DNA from: Campylorhamphus procurvoides | Lineage: Eukaryota; Chordata; Aves; Passeriformes; Dendrocolaptidae | NCBI GenBank assembly: GCA_013396655.1 | Contig: WBMV01006201.1 | Coordinates: 124,001-188,000 of the forward strand | DNA: 64,000 nucleotides | Reading direction: 5' to 3' | Shown: positions 39,001 to 50,611 of the stretch, one piece after another | How positions within the stretch are numbered: position 1 is the stretch's first letter | Layout: the number at the start of each line of letters is the position of its first letter | Translations under genes and position numbers: made by a program | The notes under the pieces: model-generated | Databases searched by the model: none | What the model saw: the letters and a program-made list of their open reading frames with translations, nothing else | What the model was told of the DNA's origin: nothing

Positions 39001-42000
39001 TTTAGGAATATGAGAGCAATAAGAAAGTAATTTATGCCTGAGACCTCTACCCTTTGACTGTACCAATACATCCCCAGTCCCTTATTTAAAGCAGGTGGCA
39101 CATGCTCTGGGCAGTAGGTGGGAATGGGGATCCTGAGCAGAGCGCATTTGAGTTGCCACATCTGTGTCCTCACCTGGAGCGTGAGGATCCATGTAATGAG
39201 GGAAAAGCACCTGACCTAGCCAGCCAAGCCTCTCAGTGTCAGAAGCTAGGAGGCAATGAGGCAGCAGCAAGAGCTGTCTGCCCTTTGTCTCTGTTACAGC
39301 TAACAGGTTTTATGCCTAAGGAAGGAATGAGAAAGCACTTTATTTAAATAGTGTATTTTATATTCTTGTGTCTGTATGTTCTTGCCCAGATGTAGGGAGG
39401 GCAGCTTTAGAGGGAAGTTATTTTCATCTCTGATGAAAATAACTGCTTGTGTGCCAGTAAGCTTAGGGAATTGTTAACTAAAACAGAAGCCAGTCTATAT
39501 AGAAGACTAACTGCTAGTATTTAAAAAAAATTGTAGCCTTTGACAGCCCATCTCATGTACACATGTCTTTGAAGCATAAGAGAGATAAAGCAATTCCCAT
39601 CCTGCCCTGGTTCATTGCATTAAGGGACCTTGAGAACAGGAAATGGCTTCTAAAAATGTGGAGCTCTCCAAAAGACAGACTTTCCCATTAATGTCATCGA
39701 AATGATTTCTAGTTTCATAATAAAGCCCTCTGCATAATTCTTCCACTATTTATACATCTCATAAAGATTCCACCTGCATGAAATCAAAGACAAAAGGGGA
39801 GATGGAGAAAAAAAGAAGGGAGAAGGAGAAAAACCCCACTAAAATTAATCAGATTCCTTGTACACTGGGAAACTTAGAGTGAATGTACCCTGTCCTAGAA
39901 AAGAAATGGTTGAAACCACATCATATTTATTTCAGTAGTGCAGATGAGGGATGGTGTGTTGTATTATGTTCTGTACTTCATACGGCATTTTCTCCCTCTG
40001 CTGGCAGTTGGATACTGCAAAGTTGTAACTAAAAGAAAACAACAAAAGTCTCCAAAGGCTGAAGCATTTAGGAATCTCAAAACTCTGCGGTATATGCTGA
40101 AAAATTAGGTCATACCATACTTGAGTCCAATTAGTGCTGGAAATGGCTGACAGTCATCCCATGTACAGGGCAGAATAATTCCTACAGAAGATTAGCGCAG
40201 CTAAATGCAGCCCTCTTTTCTTTGGAGAGACAGCCATCACACTTGGTAATGTTACAGTAAATATAGACTGCACAATCAAACCTGGAAGTTAGTTATAGGT
40301 TTTTTTTTTCTGAAGAACAGCTTCAGGTCTGTAATTTTAGAAATAGTATTTTTTTGCTTTATGTTACAATGCCATTCTGTGTACTTCTATGGGTTACTGA
40401 TTCTTCACTTTGTTGTTTGGTTTTTCATTTTTACTTTCTTTTGAAAATATTTCTATAATACTCAGACCTAGGGGGAAAACATTGCTAAAACAGTTGTAAG
40501 AAAAAAAAATCTGTCCTATGTATCATAAAAAAAAAAAAAATTGTTTCAGGAAAGTTCTTTAAAACAATGGGCTTCTACATAAATTAAAGCTTACTGGCAG
40601 TACATATTTATTAAAAATAATACTGTCCTATAGGAGAAAATAAATGTTACAGACTTACTTAAAAGGAATAGCTAGAAAATAAGAATATAATCTTGACTAT
40701 AATGGAGATACTGCTTTCGCCTCCATAAGACTGGGGTATTAACCTTGCAAATAATGTTATACTAATGACTACAAAGCATAAACTGTAAATCTCAGAAATA
40801 TATGTTGACCTGACATGGAAATGTTTTTATATTCCCTGTAGCAAGCCAGAATCACTAGTACTGAATTAATAGCATTAAGCTTTTTAACTGTTCTTTGAGA
40901 TATTGTAGTAAATATTATAGCCATTTTATGCTTGAATAAATGGAGGTAGAAAGGAGTTTGTTTAACAGAGTCTAGGAGTGCAGTTTTCTAATCCTGCTTT
41001 TATTGATAAACATATTAAAGACAGGTGGAGGGTTTTTTTTCCTCTTGAAGTGATGCATTTGGAGCAATAGCTGATGAGGCTTAGAGAAGTAAAGTGCATT
41101 TAGCAGGAATTTAGCTAGGGGAAAATGCTGACAGATGCTAAGGAATATTCAAGTTAAACAAAGACATCTGTGAGGAGTGGCAGTGCTGGGAGAATAATTC
41201 TGTAGTCAGCAGTAAAGGAGAACTGAGTTGGAGCTGACGTGGCAGGCGCAGGTTGGGGTTGGGATGTGAGGTGGACTTTTCAGCAGTGTTGTAGCTCAGC
41301 TGAAGGAGCCAATTAAAAGCATAAAAAGTGTACAAATAGAGAAAGCTTTAAAACATCGCGTTAATAGTGGTAGTAACACCCGAAATAGGAACATCTTGAA
41401 TTTTTTCATACCTGCTCATCACTGTTCAGTCTGCCCAAACCTGAAACGGCTAAGTCAATGGCTGGTGCTTCTTCAGCACAGGCCGCTTTCCTAACAGTTG
41501 CAATTGTTCTGTGAAGATTAGCAGATATTCTTCTCAGTTGCCCTAGAACAACACAGCATCTTTAATTCATTTGTTAACTAGGCACCAAGGCAGAGGTCCA
41601 ACTCCTTGATTTTGCTAACTGTCCTACACTCAGAAAAGTGAACATCTTGTTTTCTTATTTTGATGAAAAGGCATCTTTATTCTAACACTGAGAGATTAGA
41701 AAGGTTCTATGCATACAAATACATTCCAAACAATGAATGGGAAAGGTTCATACAGAGATTTAATACCTTTGCATTATTACAGCTGTATGCAACAATAATT
41801 AATCCCCTTCACTCTTCCAGAGACTCTTGCTGTGTACACAGCTTGCCCACAACAGCACAGGTTGGGGATTTGTAGTGATACCCCTTCCCTGTTCTTACAG
41901 CTGCAGTAGCTACTTTAAATCTGCATTTTCCTCTAGCCTAGATGGAAAGACCTTTAAAAAATAATTGCCACTTCCTTTTCTCCCACTGTGAAATCCCTGT

Positions 42001-45000
42001 GATTGCATACAGTGAAAGCATGTCTAACATGCAAGGCTCTTTCTCCTCCTCTAAAGACACCAAATTAGTGTTTCTGTTGCCCGAATGGAGGACCATGTTC
42101 CTGACTTTAGTCTTCAGACTTCTTTTAGTTTTTTGAGGATGAACTGGTAAAACGTTGCCATACAATGAGAAACATTACATGCACCCTCTTGTTCCTAGAC
42201 TAATTGCTGTTTTCTTTGGGAACTTCACATAAAGCTTGCTGATGATTTGACAAATGGGGAACTCACAGAAGTGGTTTTCAGAGTGGACACACAAGAAAAT
42301 AGGATATTTTTATGACTGAATATGTAAATTCTACACACTGAAGAGTATTGAAGAGTATGACAGTGTCTAAGAAAAGCCTCTTAAATTGTGAATGGAGAGT
42401 CCTGGACACATTTCCACAAAGCGTAGAGGAGAGGTTACATGTAGAGTGTTTTGAAAAGAGGTGATTAGATATGATCTGCATTGTGACTGCTGGATGAAAC
42501 CATAAAATAAAGCTGCGCTAACAGATCAGCCATCTCCTCTGAAAGAAGGATTTCTTTAAGAGCTTTAATACTTTACCTAGCACAAAAGTGTTATTTTCTT
42601 TTATCTAGATACTTCAATTAAGTGTTACTAAGTTATTTGTGAACCACTACTATTTTTGTAGTATGTATTGTTAGTGTTTCCTGTCAAGGGAGTAGGTGTT
42701 CCATCCCTATTAAAATTCACTGTAAATGAGCTCCAGCCTACTTTGAACACACAAGACATTTTGGAATGGTCTTGATTAGGATTTTTAACTCTGACCTGAC
42801 TTTTTTTTAGCAGATGATATGTCTGTTGGCTTCAGTGATGTTCCTCTTCACAACAGAAGACAAAGCCTGGTTGATCAGGAGAGCCAGAGTGTGAGCTCAG
42901 AAATCCAAACTCTTACTTCAATATTGTGTGTCAAATTTTTCTTTTTCCTGAATCATCTCTTTACCTGTTACTGTTTTCAATTTACTTTTCTAGTTCTTGT
43001 GAAGTGTGTTGCAACAGTCATTTTCTGTCCTAACCAAGCTGCATGTGGAAATGGTATGCTAAATAGACTCTGAAGTTGGTCTGATTTGTGTTTAGTAGTT
43101 AGTAGTGGTTAACAATACTCTCGAAATTGCTACTGTTGCAATTAGCACCAATTTCTTGTGGGTTCTAGAAATATATGCTGACAACAGTAAGAGAGCAATG
43201 ATGATTTGAATAGTGTATTGAAGTAATAGGATCAATCCAGATGGATGTCAAATGCTTTCAGCTCCCATTGGCCTCTGGGATTTTGGAACTCAGTGCTTTT
43301 TAACCTCAGGCCTTTAGAAAGGATTTATTTTTCTTTTCATTTTGCTCTTAGAGATGTGGATTTTGGTGCTTCTTTCCCCTTCCCCCTCTTTCTTCACAGA
43401 AATGTATGGAGGAACTGTTTTGATTTCCTTTGTCATAAGAACAGTTCCTTCATTCTATGCCCTGTGGTCAAATGTAGCTTCATATGTTGGACAGCTGATT
43501 GTAAGGATTTCCTTACAAGTGTGTCAACAAGTACAATATGTCCTGCAGCATCCTGCAGTGTGTAAGTGACAACAACTAGATGTGCAGTTAAACATAACAG
43601 GAAATAACAGGATTTCAGCAAAACAAGTATGAAAGAGATCCAAGAACATACAGAGCCAGTTTTTATATGGCTTTTAGACAAATGGACAAAAATAACTTGC
43701 AAAGGAACCTCTCATCCGATCAAAAAAGATCTTTCACTTCTCTGTGTATGTTTTTGAGGGATACATAAATGTGGCAAAGAAACACTTTGACAGCAAAGTC
43801 AAGTGGAAAATGGAGCCATAACTACTGAGATATGTGTGTATGACTACTATACTATCTATAGTATACTATACTATCTGATATGTATATGCCATTAAAAGGA
43901 AATGTATCGGTAGATATAGCTACCAAGCTCCTAACAGGGTCTTTTATTTTCCTCCTTCTATGTGGATGGTGTCATCCCTAAACATTACTCTTGCTGGAAT
44001 AAAGGCCAAGTAACACAAAATATATGAAAGATTTGTTTGAGTGGAGCAGGTAGGTACAGAATATTTGAAACATTTTTATTCTTCTTGCTTCTTAAAGACA
44101 TTGAAATAATATTGTTTCCCTCAATGTCCATACCAGTCGTGCGCTATAACCTTCAACATACATGCTCAAGTAGATGAGCAGCTAACTTGGGCAACTATCT
44201 AGATTTTCAGGGAAAAACAGGTTTTGGTTCTGCATTGAATATGCTTGCTCACGTAGATGGTTCTGTATCCCTTTCAGGCACTTGAAAAAAATGGGCTGCT
44301 AATTCAGAGGTGAAACTTTTCTTTTAGCTTGGCTTGCTGTTGCTAGCTCCAAAGAATTTAGTTGTTGAAAGGCCAAAAAATACAGGAAAATACAGGCTGA
44401 AAATTACAGTTGAATGTTCATCTTCTTTTATTCAACTTGAATTGTTATATGTTAATGGTACTTTTTATGGTGCTCTGTATGTTCATACTGACCCAGCAAT
44501 TCATCTATTTTGTATACCTGACAGCCCAGTCCCAATAGCTTTTTGCTCTATAAGCACGTCACAGTATGGAAAGACACATTAATGTGTTTTTGATGTCTTT
44601 TAACTGTTGGGTTCTATTAGATGTTGTACCAGGTGGATTTTATCTAAGTAACAAATATATTTAACCTAAAGAAACAGAAAAATATGTCATCTTGCCAGGA
44701 ACTCTTACTTGCAAAGTAGAAGAGCTCTCCCTTGCTTTGCTGGTGCTAGTTGGTCAAGATATTTATAGGAAAGAGATTATTGTTTCATCTTTTAGTGCAC
44801 AGTAATTCAGTGTGGCCTTATTCATGTATGTAGGAAGATGTCTCACAACTGACCTTAACAAACAGAAAGTATGATGTGAGAAAGCTAGCAAATGGAGGAA
44901 GGGAGTGATAAGGATGGGAGGGAAAAAACAGGAAATTATTTAAATGTTCTCTGTACAAACAATTTAAAAAATTATTCTAGCTATCACTGGTTTTGTTTTC

Positions 45001-48000
45001 CTCAGTCCTGAAGCATTTCACTTGTGTTTTAACTCAGTTCCATTTCTTTTCAGTTTTCTTCTCTGTCAGCTCTACCATGACATCGTTTTGCTCATACCCT
45101 CTATACAGATATGCTGCATTGCCAGTCCAAATTTGGTGTTTTCCTGCTGTGTCAGGTACATTTTTTTCTTGTATGTCATGGAATAGCTTAACTCATGATG
45201 GCACTTCAGCATGTGTGCAATAAAGACCAGGCAATACCACATTTCTTCAGCATTAGGTGTACTTGCTCTATTATGAGTCAGGGAGATTTGAGAAATGCAT
45301 ATAGTACACTACAAAGTGTGGGTTATTCAGTGAATGCTTCTGATTTCCTTTTTTGTTTTCCCCAGAAATTCCTAAGCCATGCTAAATATTATCAGCAAGT
45401 CAGTATGTTATTATTTCAAATTCTTCAATTTATTTTTGCAGAAATTTGTAACCAACAGAAGTTTTATTGAGAAATTTTTACCAAAAAAACACAACCTGTG
45501 ATTTGCCTACTGCTTGCAGTCGTGTCCAAAAATTCTGGTTTGCAGCAGGTGGTAAAACAGCATGTGATATGGTTCCTGTCTTCTGTCAGGAAGGATTATG
45601 AGTAACCAGTGAATTTGAAAGTTAGGATCTGAAAATAAATTATCAGCTGAAAATCATGGATTTATGTTAAGGATTGGTTATATACTTCTGCAAATATGAG
45701 CATAAAAATACTGATTTTTCTATTTAGTTCTTTCTAGGTAGTTGCACAATGCAGAGTTCTTAGGTAATAGGCTTAGAATAAGTAAATGCAATGAGTTGGT
45801 CTCTTAAGTCAAACTGCAGCTCTGTCAGAGTCCTACAGGGAAAAGTGGAACAAATGAAGGAAAAAGTTGATGTTCTTAGATACTGTGTGTGAAGAAAGGA
45901 AAACAGAAGAGTCCTGTGATATTTTGGGAATTTATATATGTGCAATACTTTTAAAATTAACTTTATTTTCAAAATAAATACTGGGCAATTTAGGGGCTCT
46001 AACTCTCCAAAGTTGTGGAAAAGAAGCTCAGGCTTTGCATTGAATTTGTCCTGCTAGATTCAGCATACAGTAATTACAACTTTATCTGTCATGGTATTTC
46101 TATTCTAACTATGCTATACATTCAACACCTTATATTACTTCTTCTGTCAATCCACTCAGCCAATTGCTCAACTCATTTGAAAATCTAGATAATCTTGCCT
46201 ATTTGGCATCTATGAAAAGTCGTAAATGCTATGGTGTTGATATTAGAAGTAATTACATTTTCTACTTCTGTCCTTACCCTTGATTACAGTAATTGTTAAT
46301 CTTGGTATTTCAAATATTTTGTTAAGATGCCTTCACACCAATTTTTCCACTGTATTTGTAATACTTTTTTTTTTTAACAAGTTCCATGGGAACAAAATTT
46401 CTGCCTTGGAACTAGACGTGCTGCACAAGGGACACAGTGTTGCAAGTGTTATTGTTCTGGATAAAGGGTTGCTTACTATGGTTGAGACTCCAGGACAAAA
46501 CCTCAATGGGAAAGGAAATCTGGATTAAGCAGGGGATGCTCTGTGCTTCTGCAAGCTTGCATCCTGAAAGCTTTCTTTGCCTGTGACCGCCTGTGGCACT
46601 GAAGTGAAAAGAAATATTACAGAGTTGAAAAAGAGAACAAACAAAAAACCAAACCAAAGAGAACAAGTGGGAAGGCAGGGTTTTAATGCCCAAAGCTTCA
46701 CTTAATGGACAGAAAAATGGAAGAAGGGTCAAACAAGGGTCCTGTGTCTTCACACACATTTCATTAACTTCTCCTGAAGGCAGCAATGTTTGTTTTATCT
46801 GTGATTCAGCTCAGGCCTCCAAACAGTCAAGACCTGTAGAAAATGATCCATGTTTTGTGATTTGTTGTAGTCTTTATCCTTACTGTGAATAAGGGGTATC
46901 GAATCGTCCTGTGGAGGTTAGTGTCTCTTTCCATTGACTGTGTAAGGAGTCTAGAATGATTAGTTTCCCAAGGAAGGTGTCTAAAAAGCTCATCCATAGC
47001 TGAAGATTATCCCGTTTCCCCAGTGGACCTTCTTTTCAAACCATTTTCCACTGTGACAGTTTGGAACAGAAGTATTTTGTCTGGTTTCTCCCTTAAAGTT
47101 ATATTTGGAGACTGCTGTACAAGAAAAAAAATCTCTGCAAACTGATGCAGAGTATTATTATCTTTTACCCTCATTATTTTTTACTTGCCTTGTCTTATTT
47201 TTATAGTTCTGCCTTTCTTCCTCCTCACCAGATTGTTTATACTTAAAAAGAAATAAGCCTTCTGCTTGTTGCATAGTCAGTTCTCTTTACATTTTTCTTA
47301 AGTTAATGTTGGTTTCTGTTGTCCTTTTCCATGTTTAGACATAGCCAGGATAAATTTCAATGACAGCCTTTCCAACTGTTTCTAAATATTTCTCATTTTT
47401 CTTGCAGACCAATTTCCATATGTTACAGAATTCCTATCCAAATTCCATAAGGCATTCTCTCCATCCCTCCAGCCATCATCCCAAAAGTGGAGGGGCTCAG
47501 TTTGTTCAGGTGGAGCTTGCTTTCTACACCCCCAGCCCCAGCAAATCTGTCGGGAGTAGGAGGACAGTGGAGCACGCCGCCCACAGCCAACTGCTCTGCC
47601 AGAGAGCCCAGAGCCTTGCCAGAATAGTGCCAAGGCACCAGCTTAGGGTAGGAGTCTGCAGGAGGCACGGATCAGCCAGGAGATGTGCTGCTTCATGTTT
47701 CTTTTGCTTGCTCTCTCCTGGGTAGCCTTTGCTGGGGAAGTTAAAGCCTGGTGTTATTTTTTTATTTTAGGCGGGTTTTGTTCAGGTCTTTTTTCCTGGA
47801 AAATTACTTGTTCATCTTACCTGTAGACATTTAGTCACTTGTAAGAGTATAGCCTTAGTTTTCTAGCTAATATGAAAATTGTGTAACATAGGTAGGATAT
47901 AATTACTTCCTTAGCAGTGTGCACAACCTTGCTATGGGAACAATAGCATCTGTTTTGGAGGTGTGAGTGTCAGGAAAGGAGGCTTCATCACTTCTACTTG

Positions 48001-48058
48001 GACATTATTTTTATGTCGACAAGGCCTTAAGGAAATCTTATCGGTTACTTTTCTGAAG
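36091..48058. other. Twelve kilobases of unique AT-rich sequence
   Basis: Frames are mostly under about 120 codons and unrecognised. Poly-A or poly-T runs occur near 40525-40540 and 46367-46377. A short ACTAT-rich direct and inverted repeat lies at 43845-43880. A short AAAC-type tract lies at 46633-46667. The locally GC-richer segment 47500-47700 supports overlapping frames on both strands (121 and 83 codons) but shows no codon bias or homology that I can see. Confidence 0.5.
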
Positions 48059-48190
48059 GAAAAAAACCCAACCCACAAATGGCGTGAAACCAAAAAACAA
48101 CCCACCAAAAAGAAAGAAAAAAAAACACCCACCAAAAGGCCCCTAAAGCAAAACCCCTCCAGAAAAGAAAACCAAGCCAAACTCAACCCT
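48059..48190. repeat. AC-rich low-complexity tract
   Basis: About 130 bp of mostly A and C in AAAAC, CCCACC and ACCAA words, with some G near its middle and end. It is the third tract of this kind on the plus strand, and inflates overlapping frames on both strands. Confidence 0.85.
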
Positions 48191-50591
48191 CAAGTCTCAT
48201 GTATGAAAAATAGGAGCTGCAGGCTCATTTTACCATATAAGCACCTAACTAGCATCAGCAGGTGAATGTGGCTATTCAGCTGTACTGCCTGCAGTCACTG
48301 CATCTTTGCTATAGTCCAGCCTCTCTAATGTCTTACCAGAGACTCAGTGGGAGAGAGATGCCAAATCACCTCCAGCTTGGCATTAGGAAATCTTGCAGTG
48401 CATTATTGCAACTGTGGTGTTTCAAACTGGAAACCATGAAGAGTCCTCAAAGAGTTGTCCTGTCATCCCCCCTTCACCACTGGGAATTGTGTATTCTCTT
48501 GTGAAAGACAGTGAGACTCATAAAATAGAAATTATGTCACTGATTGCTGTTGTTTTAATATAAGCTGAGCACTTTTCAGTTATTTGTTAATTACAATTCC
48601 GTGAATTGTCCCCTGTAATGGAATTATTATTGATTCATCAAAAGTATGGTACTCTATAATGCCACAATGTAATCCAACATACGCCCCCTAGTGCCTCCTG
48701 TCTATACTGTGAGAAAGCAGGACAGTTTTCAGTACATTTTCCATAGCATATTGGATTGTGGACACCTAAACTTGCCCAGGAGTTCAGAGTGTCCTCAAAC
48801 ATATTGAAAGTGCACTTTGGGCTAAGTACTAAGCTCAGTTCTCCTGCGGTTATCGCCAAAAGCCCACCCGATACTCTCTCTCGTTGTTCCTTTAATCGTT
48901 CCCCCCTGCCCCCCCCTTAATTTTAAAAACATCTGCTTTTACTCTGTGAATCTTCAGAGCTATGAGTATTGTCTGGTGTGGGCGGTGACTGCTATCTCTG
49001 GGACAGCTCTTCTAGTCTTCAAGTTCCCAGCTATACTTGTGTTCTTTGGGTAAAATTGCATGCCTGGAAATGACTTAGCACACAGTCCAACTTTCATGTA
49101 AGCCAGACACTTTTTCAGCATCAAATAGCTTTGGGCAGAGAGGCAAGGAGCACATCAGATACCTGAGTGAGCCTGGGCCTGGGGAGGTCACTGCTGATTT
49201 TCAGGTGTTTCTGCAGTATGTACCTGATCTCTTAGGAATCCTGGGCTGTAGGGAAAGAGGTGGGGCATTATGTGGTTGGCAGCATACATACATTTTACCA
49301 TGTGGACATGAGTGTCTATAGGGGTAACAGCATGGTGGATGTACTGCAGAACAGCCTGAACTCACAGTCACTCTAGAAGTACTTTTGCATGACCAGGTAT
49401 GGTTGCACAGCCACTGAGCTCAAACAGATTCTTTCCATCGATTTTGAGAGCAAGGCCATAATTCTCTTATTCACTTGGTAGAGGGGAGAAATCAGTAATA
49501 ATAATCCTTAGCCTGATTTTCACAAATTTTTATTTCCTGTCTAAATTTCTTTACAACTTAGCAAAGAGAAGGCTGTGATTAAAAAAAAGAAAAATGTTTA
49601 TAAGTATTCCTTAAGAGCTTCTTATATATTTGTATTTTAAAACATCAAAAGAAGTAGTGAACAGACCATTCCTTGTCTTTCTGATGAGAGATGCAGAAAC
49701 TTAGCATAAGAGATACAGTACCTAAAGAATAATAAGAATTTATGTTAGGCTGTAAAGATAATGTCGAGGGGTTTGCAATTCCTCAGTTTCTCAAGGATGT
49801 CTGGTAATAATGTGACCATTTTATGGTGCCTTCTATTTTCTTTACTTTCATGATTGCATAAATAAGGAGTCAAAGTTTTAATACTTTCTGAATAGTATTC
49901 TCTAAGTTATAGTAATGTTTGACCTTTTCAATATTGTATGATTTGGTTAGTTGATCTATTTATAGCTGTGCTGAGTGGTAGGCATGAGTGAGCAGATACC
50001 AGCTAATGAAAATATAAAATACTGGAGAAGTCAAGTGACTATACAAAATGTGTAGCATTAAATATTGAAATTCTGATAAATCATTCTTGTGACAAAAGGT
50101 ATAATGAGATTAGAAATTGCAACAAAAAATTAATATTTTCTAATGACATAGATTGTGCCTAGGCGGGTAAATGGTATGAGCTTAACTTGATCTCATTATA
50201 CTCCTAAATTTGTAATCTCATTTTCCTCCTCAGACGCTTCACTTAAAGAAGGCAGCAGTGTGTTTGTATGATTGGGTGTGATACATTCTATATTTGGGAA
50301 AAGTTACTTAATCCTTCAACCTCAGTGCACCAGGAAGTGAGTAATACCTTGATGCAGAGGGAAACTTCCATCTTAAGATTCAAATGGTCTTTTGTTTCTT
50401 ATTCAAAATTCTGCAGAATGCAACCAGTGTTGACTGACTCCATAAATCTTCCCCATTCCAGTGGTCTCAGCCCTTAGGAAACCTGTTCCAGGCTGGGAGG
50501 AGAAGCACATGAAGAATAATTAGAGCAGAGAACTCCACTGCCAGGATATAGATTACAAAGATGAGGTTTCAGCTGTCAGCACTGAGCAAGA
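48191..50591. other. Unique sequence with a small CpG and C-tract patch
   Basis: Between 48846 and 48898 five CG dinucleotides cluster in an otherwise CpG-poor region, followed by C6 and C8 runs at 48901-48916. There is no gene and no recognisable repeat. Confidence 0.45.
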
Positions 50592-50611
50592 GCTATGGTT
50601 CGAACCATAGC
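50592..50611. repeat. Perfect 20-bp palindrome
   Basis: GCTATGGTTCGAACCATAGC reads identically on both strands, with no loop and a TTCGAA core. Bases beyond it do not pair. It contains a GGTTCGA word like a tRNA B-box, but no A-box or cloverleaf surrounds it. A 20-bp exact dyad is not expected by chance in 64 kb. Confidence 0.9.

Noticed and set aside
47360..47725. 121-codon plus-strand frame as an exon
   Set aside because: It overlaps equally open minus-strand frames in a locally GC-rich stretch and resembles no known protein.
50592..50611. tRNA gene suggested by the GGTTCGA word
   Set aside because: There is no A-box, acceptor stem or anticodon arm in the surrounding sequence, and the word is part of a symmetric palindrome.
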